From Cryptomeria japonica (taxonomy: Eukaryota; Streptophyta; Pinopsida; Cupressales; Cupressaceae), in contig NC_081414.1 of the NCBI RefSeq assembly GCF_030272615.1, positions 909,053,009 through 909,117,008 on the forward strand: DNA of 64,000 nt, in the 5' to 3' direction. The notes beneath the pieces are model-generated. The model saw only the letters and a program-made list of their open reading frames with translations. It made no database searches and was not told the DNA's origin. Shown in pieces: positions 57,162-64,000 of this stretch. The first letter of the stretch is position 1. Every line of letters starts with the position of its first letter. Both the position numbers and the translations under genes were made by a program.

Positions 57162-59848
57162 TGTGAGGCCTCACCTCGACTCAGTCTGACATTTTAGTGA
57201 TTTTTATATATTGACTATTATGGATACTTTATTTTGATGCATTTTGGAATTTAGAACTTATATGATTTCAAGATTTGGATAACATTTCTATATTTTGATG
57301 ATTTACTTATATGATTTATGAGATAGAACACTACATGATTGTTAGATAAGACTATATTGCGATGATAGATGTCGTTATTACTATGATAATAGAACTATGA
57401 TGTATGGTTTAGTTTATGCGAATTAGGATGAAATTGCTTATGTGAAATTGCTTGATAAAAGATGTATTTAATCTATTCAGATGTAAATTGTATGCAAGTG
57501 ATGATGTGTAGTGTTATTCCTTTGAATTATATTATATGTGGATATTTGAAAGTAGTAATGTGTAAATTGAGATGCGCAGGAAGTTATCCATGTGACCACG
57601 AAAATTTATGGAGAACCAAACCTATACTTATGTATGTTCGTAAGCCAGGGGTTGTCTATGTGGAGAGACAACACCCCGTTTGTGTTGTATTTTATTCGTA
57701 ACAGTGTATGTTGCATGTGTGTTAAGTGTTATTTAAATTTATTGTGTAAAATCCACAACAGACGATTTCTTGTTTTAAAATTGTAAAAGTGTTTTATTTG
57801 TGTCACTTGACACATGTGTGGATTTAAGTTTAAATGTTTTATTTTTGTCTCTTGGTGGGAAAGTGTTCAACTATAGTTTTTTTCAAATAATGTAACGTGA
57901 TGTCATAAATACCATGGGAAAAGAATCTTTGGAGAGGTCAACATATGTTTGACCTAGAAATAAACTTCAGAGGGGTTTAAAATGGGTTAAATGAACACCT
58001 AGGGGTAGTTTAATAGGGTTTCCTAAAGCCCATAAGGTATACCTAAGGGTTAGGGGTAATTTTAGGCAAGTTTCTACCCCTAAGTGACCTTTTAGACACT
58101 CTAAAATTTGGCTTTTCTGAGTTGTGCGAAAATTGAAATTAGAAGTTTGAACCTAGTTGTAAACTTTCCTATTCGAATGAGAGTTCTCTTTCCCATTCTA
58201 TCTTACTTTCCTCCTTAGTTTTTAGAAACTTGTGAGAACTGAGAGAATGAGATTATTAAGCAAAAATTTGAAAATTTGAGGGAAATCACCCACTCTCCAT
58301 TTTTGGAGACGAGAATTTTTTTGAAAAGAATAGATTAGATTTCAATAGAAAACTTGGCTAAGGGTAGAAGAAGAAGATCCGTGGATTTGGGCAGCTCTTC
58401 CTCAAATACTATCCTACCTTTGGGTAGATTAAGGTTGGTTCCAATCTTCTTTAAATGACTTCTCTTTCCATGTGTTTTGAAGGTATCTTGGTGTAAGAAC
58501 TCTATTTTCTTGTATGTCCTTTTTGGGAATTTCATTTGGTATTTTGCATTATGTTTTGTATGTGTTTTTGGGAGTTTTTCAAGACCTCTTACTCTTGGGA
58601 GAGAGGAGGATCTTGTGGGTGGTAGCAATGACAATCCTCGAGTGAGAGACTCTTGTTTTGAGAGCGATCACAAGGTATTTTTGTGTGACCCTTACTGCAT
58701 GGCCTGTTTGTGCAATGGGGGTCATAAGGAGGGATATAAGGCTAGAATGCCTTGGGGGGCATAAGGAATAAGGGGTTGAAATTCTTGATGTATTTGTTGT
58801 GCCATGAGGTGGCTACATGTTTTCCATACTTGCAGTTCTCCTCAGGGTATTGGTCCACTACCACCCTTGAAAAGGTCATCACCAAAGTGTGGTGCAGTGT
58901 AGCCAAGTTGGGAGTGTGTTTGAAATCTGTGTGTTTTCTGTCTTCTATGTGTTTGCATTTTTTTTACCCATCTAGGGCTTGGTTCTCCGAGCTCGGGGGT
59001 GGCTACCAGTTAGCCTAGGCTGGGAGGTGAGCACTCCATGGTCATATTTGTGATTTATTATGCAGGATTATCAGGAGAAAAGAATAGGACAAGTGAAAAG
59101 TTGCAGAAGATTATTGTTGCAGAAATCTAATTGCATTTGTATTTATTAGTTTTAAAAGGAGAAATAGACCCTCATTCGTTGGAATGAGAGGCTAATTGTA
59201 AATTTGAAATATAGACATGAGATTAGTGATTTTATTTAAATAAAGAAACATCTTGTAAACTTTGTAGAATATCTTTAATATTGTAAAAAGCTAGATATAT
59301 TCCTATTTCTATTTGAAAAGAATTACTTTTGAATTGCATGCAGTAGTCATTGTAGTATGAAAATCAGTTTTATTTAATTCTGTGCTTTTCTTTCATCTAT
59401 GAATTTGTCTTCATTTTAATTGCAGAAAATAAGACTTGTAGTTGTTGTTAGATTTTAATAAAAATATCTAGTCAGTTGCTGTAGAAATTGCAGAATTAGT
59501 AAATGTATTTATTGTAGAAAAGAAGAATGTATTCCTAAATTAGTATTCCCTAAGTTCAAAAATAAAGTTTATTCGATGTGCTATGATGAATAGTTTAGCA
59601 GGAAATTTATTTCATTCTTAGGCATTCAAAATAAAATTAAATAGAAAAGGCATAAGTTAGATTTGCATGCATATTGTATATCGAAACATAAATTAATTAT
59701 TTTTGTTTCTTGTAAAAGCAATATAGTAGAACGAAGTTTTGAAAATCACTATCCCATCTATATCCCCTTCATCTAAATCAAAATACTAGAGCCTATTTAT
59801 TTTAATTGGATGCCTCATGGAATTTATAAATTCATACAAATAATGCGT

Positions 59849-59879
<31 letters not shown>

Positions 59880-61109
59880 CTATTTTAAAAAAAAAAATAC
59901 ATAAATATAAAAATATTTATAACTTTTAAAAAAAAGGGATTTTTTTTTGTATGGCCGCGGACCCCACTGTGTGTACACACAGTGGTCGGCCTCACGACTT
60001 CCACTGAGTGAGCACACAGTGTGGACCATGGCTTCCACTGTGTGGTCACACAATGTGGGCTGCTGCAGCTCCTACTGTGTGGACACACAGTGTTGGCCGC
60101 GGCTGCCACTGTGTGGACACACAATGGTGTGGGCCGCTGCGGGTCCCACTGTGTGGACACATAGTGGTGTCACGCCGCCACTATGTGGACACACAGTGGC
60201 GCCCCCGTCGCCCCCTTAAACCTACGAAAATTACCATGGCCGCCGCTCGATGGGTTTCGGCCCTGCATCAAAGTGTTAATCAAAAATTATATATATATTA
60301 AACCCTAGCCCGGGTAGGGCTAGGGCAATAAATAAATAAAATAAAATGGTAACTCATTTAGATTAGGGCCATTTTATAATTGAAAATCCCGAATTAGGGT
60401 TTGAAGGGCTTGTTTGCTATTAAGTTGGGGAATCTTTTAAGAAGGCTGATATATATATTTAGGTAAGTATTTATATGTAGATACAAATATTTAAATACCC
60501 ATATATGCTATTCATTAGGAAGTTGGGGAAAATTTAAAGAATATAGCCTAACCTTATATTTTAAATTTTGTTTAGTGGGGTAAATACTTAATTGTGCCTT
60601 AGTTAATCTAATTAGAGTATTTACTTTTAAGTTTGGTTTTAAAAGGGATTAATTTAAGCACCTTTCATTTTGAGGTTAGAATGGATGCTAGAAAAATAAT
60701 TTTTAATTAGCTTTCTAAAGTCGATTAATAGCTACCCATAATTAATTTTTCTCATGTAAATTAATTATCTAAACTAAATGACACTTTAATCGATTATTTT
60801 AATTATTGATTTAAAAATGGATTTTAGACTATATAGTCTTATTGGAGATTAAATTTATCTTCATCTACTATTTTTAGTGAGTTTGATTTAATTAAACTAT
60901 TGACTACATTTGATGAGAATATAAATTAAATCATTCAGTTTTCCACAAATAAATTTTAATTAATTTCTTTACTTAGTTTAGTATCAAAGTTAGCTCGAAT
61001 ATAGATATGGCGAACATGTTAATGCATGTTGGGTTAGCGAACTTTTTTAGTTAATTAGTATTTAAAAAAAAAAAATCATTCCATTTTGCCCTAAATTTTG
61101 GGCATGACA
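57162..61109 (+). repeat. Chromovirus 3' LTR
   Basis: Starts TGTGAGGCCTCACC and ends GGGCATGACA. Parallel to the 5' LTR throughout, including the palindrome array (59965-60205) and the CCCTAGCCCGGG inverted repeat near 60301-60326. Followed by the target duplication ATTTC. Confidence 0.95.
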
Positions 61110-61114
61110 ATTTC

Positions 61115-61261
61115 AAACACAAAATAGGTCCTTGGAGATAGAGGACAATGGGATGCAATTGAGGGGGTTTTCTTGTATCTCTGTTATCTTTGATTGCCAT
61201 TTAAAATTATCTCAATATAATATTTCATTGGTATAATAAGTGTTTAATTTTCCTTTCTACA
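61115..61261 (+). repeat. Gypsy1 3' LTR, end part
   Basis: Resembles 2035-2133 (TCTCAATATAAT, TTGGTATAATA, TTTTCCT...TACA) and ends ...TTTCTACA at 61261. Immediately beyond it a minus-strand RT frame begins, so this is the outer edge of Gypsy1. Confidence 0.6.
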
Positions 61262-62545
61262 ATACCCTTAGATCTACATAGGTCCATGCCATGATCCTAT
61301 CATATTTGGTACAGAAAGATATAAATTTCTCTTTATATCTCCAAGGATTTTCTTTCCCTACCTTTAACTCTCTTTCATTTTCAATCTCAAGCTTAGAGAA
61401 GTCACCTTTGTTTGCAACATGTTTCATATTGTCCTTCCTTGGATCACCAAAGTCAAAGGAAGTCTCTAGAGAGATTATCCCTTTTGGAATCTTATTACTT
61501 TTTAGCTAGTTAATTCGGTCTTCATAGGGTACCTCTACCTTTATTTTCATTTAATCAATAAATTTTCAACATTGGTGAATGAGCATTGCAGTTTGAGACT
61601 CACTCTATAAAACCTACCAATTTTGATCATTGTCTAGGATGAGAGGTATGATGATTATTATCACTACATGTTTGTTAGTTAAGAGGTTAGTTATTGGATC
61701 AAACTGAGAACCAATCACTGTCATTCTATGTGCTTCCACATTTTGGGATCTTATATTTATTTGGATGTTAAAAAATTCAAATGTTTCAATTAGGTCCCAC
61801 ACTCTATGGTGGTAAGACCTCACTATGACGTTCTTCATATTTCTTGTTCCTCTCACTTGCTTTATCAATAGCTCATAATCTTTGAGCACCTTTAATTGGT
61901 TTACTCTCATTCTTTGAGTGAGGACTAGGCTAGGGACTAAAGATTCATACTCGACCTCATTATTTGTGTAGGAAAAATAAAATTGGAAGGATCTAATGGT
62001 TTCTTTCTTGGAGGGAGGAATTAGCTAGATATAGGCTCTAGAGCTAGTTTCATATTTTGCACAATAAAAATATAGAGTCCAGAAGTTATATTCATTTGTA
62101 AGATCTTGACCTTTATCTTGTATTTTTTTATGACCTTGAGGATGACTTGATCTTTATCATAAATAACATAATTTCCAAGGTTTGTAGAATCATAATTCTT
62201 GAAAGGTTCACCTTTCATGAAATCATTGATGAGAGCTTCTCCTTGAGAGATTTTATCGCTAGTCATTGGTTCTTCTTCAAGTATCTTTACACAATACATC
62301 TCATTTTTTTGAAAACAGTGTGTGTGTAGCTCAAAATTTCATCATAGAATCATCAACTATGTTTTCTAGATATAGTGATTTGGATAGCAATTTCATTTGT
62401 GAACCATAATTGGTCCTTAGAATTAGATGAGACAAATCAAAAGACAAATATCTTCCAATGTCAACAATAAAAATTCTAGACAAACATAATCCAAAGATAT
62501 GAGGAATGTCTATTATAAACACCTCCTAGGGTATAGTTAATGGTG
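61262..62545 (-). pseudogene. Minus-strand gypsy pol fragment: protease, RNase H, RT start
   Basis: Read from 62545 downwards. VFIIDIPHIFGLCLSRIF and FDLSHLILRTNYG (62525-62400) match the retropepsin half of one class of plant gypsy elements (VIDIP..YGLLLSR form). After a linker, an RNase H fold follows at about 62090-61640: a degraded LYF(D)GA block, YTNNEVEYESL, LKVLKDYELLIKQVRG, and the final SYHHRVWDLIETFEFFNI and NVEAHRMTVIG. From about 61560 to 61262 the frame reads like the RT lead-in (IPKGIISLETSFDF, FISFCTKYDRIMAWTYVDLR) and is cut by Gypsy1 at 61261. The order protease, RNase H, RT differs from the usual protease, RT, RNase H. Confidence 0.7.
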
Positions 62546-62849
62546 CAGGGGCATCCCTTCAACATGATCATTCAGGCTCAGAGGAGGAAGGATAAGACCT
62601 TAAACATTTCTTAGGATGTGTTCCTTGTGTTTCAATCATGCATTTTGTGTTTGTAATGAAGGACCCAATCTTGTGAGCCAAACTCCTATTTTGGCATCTT
62701 GATAAGCCAATTAGGACTTTTGGACAAAAGGGGACTAAGTATGCTTAGGATATGTTTGTCATAGTGTTTTTAGTTGTTTTATGTTCTTCTAGGGTGTTTA
62801 GAGGTGTTAGTCTTGACCCAAGTCATTTGGGTGCAAGAAATGACATTTT

Positions 62850-62873
62850 TGACAACTTTGTCAAAAGTTGTCA
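62850..62873. repeat. Perfect 10-bp inverted repeat with 4-base loop
   Basis: TGACAACTTT, loop GTCA, then AAAGTTGTCA. The same letters recur loosely on both sides (AAGTCATTTGG, GCAACTTTTG). Confidence 0.8.
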
Positions 62874-63912
62874 TGAGCAACTTTTGTGCAAATTTTTGAA
62901 TTCTTGTTGGTCTAAATCCTCCAATGGCTCTAACCTATTGTTTTTGGTTGAGATAATTTGTAGAGGGGTATAAAAACCTTGAGGACATAATTCCCAAAGA
63001 AAGACTATACAGAGAAAGATTTTATGATTGCAAACAATAAGAAATTCTGAGTATTTCCTGCAAAGGTGAAGTTTTGGCACGGGGTACGGAGTTGTATGGA
63101 TTGGGACAGATCCCCAATATTGTAATTTTATTAGTGCAGTGAGTTACCAATTATTTGGTCTTTATTTGAGGTCTTTATCGTTTGTTTTGCTCTAGATATC
63201 CAAGTTTTGTTGTAGGTACCTAGAAAATTAGGGTTTTACCTAGGGTTCTGCCTTTCCATGGCCATAACTTGCAACCTATCCATCTAAACTTCATGGAAAT
63301 GGGTGAAATGAAAGTGTGTCTTATGTAATCCATGATTCCAAAATAATTTTTCTAGAGGAGCAAGGGAGATGTGTGTTTGATCAGGTCCTAGGTAGACATC
63401 TCTATGTGGCTACCTAGCCCTTAGACTGCAATAGTTACCCTAGAAGACAATTGGCGATGATTCTAGGCATGTAACCATAAAATATATAATGGTTTTGTAG
63501 CATCCTAAAATTGAGACACTTGCAATTTCGACCGCATTTGGGTCTTCACGATGGCGACGCAACACTGAACCTGAATGGAGACCCCGAAACTTGCTCACGA
63601 CACCAAAAACTGCATTTTTCCAGCACCCTGGCCTGATCCTCCTTGCACCCTGCTGTCCCGGGAGGTGGGACCAGAGCGCCCAGTGCCCTGGTCCCCCAGG
63701 ACCATGGCGCCCAGCGCCTTGGTCCCTGACCCTATTTTGGGCCCGGTCTCCTATGGGACTTCGGGCCTTTTTGTTTGCAAATTGGAAAATAATATTTCCT
63801 GGTCGGCCTAAGGTCGGGAAAATCAGTCTTTTAACCCTAATTGGCAAGTATATAAACTACATTTTCCTCTCTCATTTGGGGAGGGGCGAAAAAGGTGGAA
63901 ACGATACTCAAA

Positions 63913-63955
63913 CATTCAAGCATTCAAGCATTCAAGCATTCAAGCATTCCTTCAA
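63913..63955. repeat. ATTCAAGC octamer tandem repeat
   Basis: ATTCAAGC starts at 63913, 63921, 63929 and 63937, then a partial copy, ending before TTCAAGCAATTG. Confidence 0.85.
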
Positions 63956-64000
63956 GCAATTGATCATTCTAAGTCTCCATTCAAGGCTAAGTGTTGCATT

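Larger units (their letters stand above)
48214..61109 (+). mobile_element. Complete Ty3/gypsy chromovirus (Tekay/Del-like) with 4-kb LTRs
   Basis: LTRs 48214-52232 and 57162-61109 flank a gag-pol region. The target duplication is ATTTC at 48209-48213 and 61110-61114. PBS and PPT are in place. The integrase ends in a chromodomain-like block, as in chromoviruses; long LTRs suit the Tekay/Del clade. The first base pair of the left LTR reads TA instead of TG. LTR similarity is high by eye (about 97%); much of the 71-bp length difference is AT-repeat expansion in the left copy. This is one of the youngest insertions in the window. Confidence 0.95.
1..61261 (+). mobile_element. Gypsy1: decayed Ty3/gypsy Tat-lineage retrotransposon hosting most other elements
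   Basis: Domains run in plus orientation: gag (about 5160-6345), protease (about 6800-7520), RT (about 8740-9800), gypsy RNase H (about 9820-10190), a second RNase H (about 10200-10600), integrase (10567-11364, then 29279-29883), and an antisense plant-mobile-domain gene downstream. Dual RNase H and an antisense extra ORF are known features of plant Tat/Ogre-like elements. Subtracting the nested insertions leaves an internal region of about 15 kb, a plausible Tat size. The 3' LTR ends at 61261 inside the RT coding region of a minus-strand gypsy fragment. Whether the 5' and 3' LTRs belong to one insertion is uncertain because they are poorly alike outside U5. Confidence 0.6.
62546..64000. other. 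Non-coding right edge, probably LTR or other element DNA
   Basis: No gene recognised. TATA-like boxes occur at about 62967 (TATAAAAA) and 63849 (TATATAAAC). A perfect hairpin is at 62850-62873. A GC-rich patch with near-identical direct repeats (GCGCCCAG(T/C)GCC(C/T)TGGTCC at about 63676 and 63708) lies at 63600-63760. Four and a half copies of ATTCAAGC lie at 63913-63955. The 135-codon minus ORF over the GC patch looks incidental. The pattern (GC box, then TATA, then short repeat) would fit the U3/R part of an LTR running off the window. Confidence 0.4.

Noticed and set aside
49379-59018. ORFs of 88-99 codons present in both chromovirus LTRs (49379-49678/58335-58634 minus; 49796-50062/58752-59018 plus)
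   Set aside because: They are conserved only because the LTRs are recent copies of each other; no protein family resemblance.
63440-63847. 135-codon minus-strand ORF
   Set aside because: It covers the GC-rich direct-repeat patch, where stops are rare by composition; no motif seen.

Overview
This window is plant nuclear DNA made almost wholly of nested transposable elements. I see no ordinary host gene, rRNA or tRNA. The 4-kb LTRs, a Ty3/gypsy Tat element with two RNase H domains, an antisense plant-mobile-domain gene and stop codons typical of deaminated CHG-methylated DNA suggest a large-genome seed plant. A gymnosperm, perhaps a conifer, is my guess; the species cannot be fixed from this sequence.

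Layout, from the oldest layer inwards. (1) A minus-strand gypsy fragment (about 61262-62545) holds protease, RNase H and the start of RT. (2) A decayed plus-strand Tat-type gypsy element ('Gypsy1') cuts that fragment and fills most of the window: 5' LTR end at 2133, leader with 21-bp periodic repeats, gag/protease/RT/RNase H/integrase at about 5160-11364 and 29279-29883, antisense plant-mobile-domain gene at about 46040-39540, and a 3' LTR split into about 47367-48213 and 61115-61261. (3) Several elements sit inside it: a Copia-like solo LTR (about 4066-4960); an unclassified element (11365-29273) inside the integrase; a complete minus-strand Copia element (31880-39466, TSD AATAT); a small LTR family in two orientations (40193-44806); and a complete chromovirus with 4-kb LTRs (48214-61109, TSD ATTTC) inside the 3' LTR.

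The most interesting part is 11365-29273. It carries a large gene of a family I do not recognise (12727-15300 continued at 27299-28372). That gene is cut by a hAT transposon (15301-27290, 8-bp TSD). The hAT in turn contains a second, better preserved copy of the same gene family (20984-24463): one continuous frame of 1,159 codons with 14 nonsense codons and no frameshift. Removing the hAT plus one TSD restores the reading frame of the outer gene exactly. Removing the outer element plus one TSD restores the frame of the Gypsy1 integrase exactly. Both nesting steps are therefore well supported.

Two themes recur. First, nearly every in-frame stop in the Copia, chromovirus, hAT, plant-mobile-domain and unknown genes is TAG, TAA or TGA where one C-to-T change from CAG, CAA or CGA would explain it, as expected of methylated silenced DNA. 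Second, several elements carry dense arrays of their own short palindrome or periodic motif in non-coding parts: GACTTTAAAGTC at 11.56-12.56 kb, TTGCGA-type motifs at 19.3-20.6 kb, CACTGTGTGG palindromes in both chromovirus LTRs, a 21-bp periodic CAT motif near both ends of Gypsy1, and TTGAAC/GTTCAA at the left edge.
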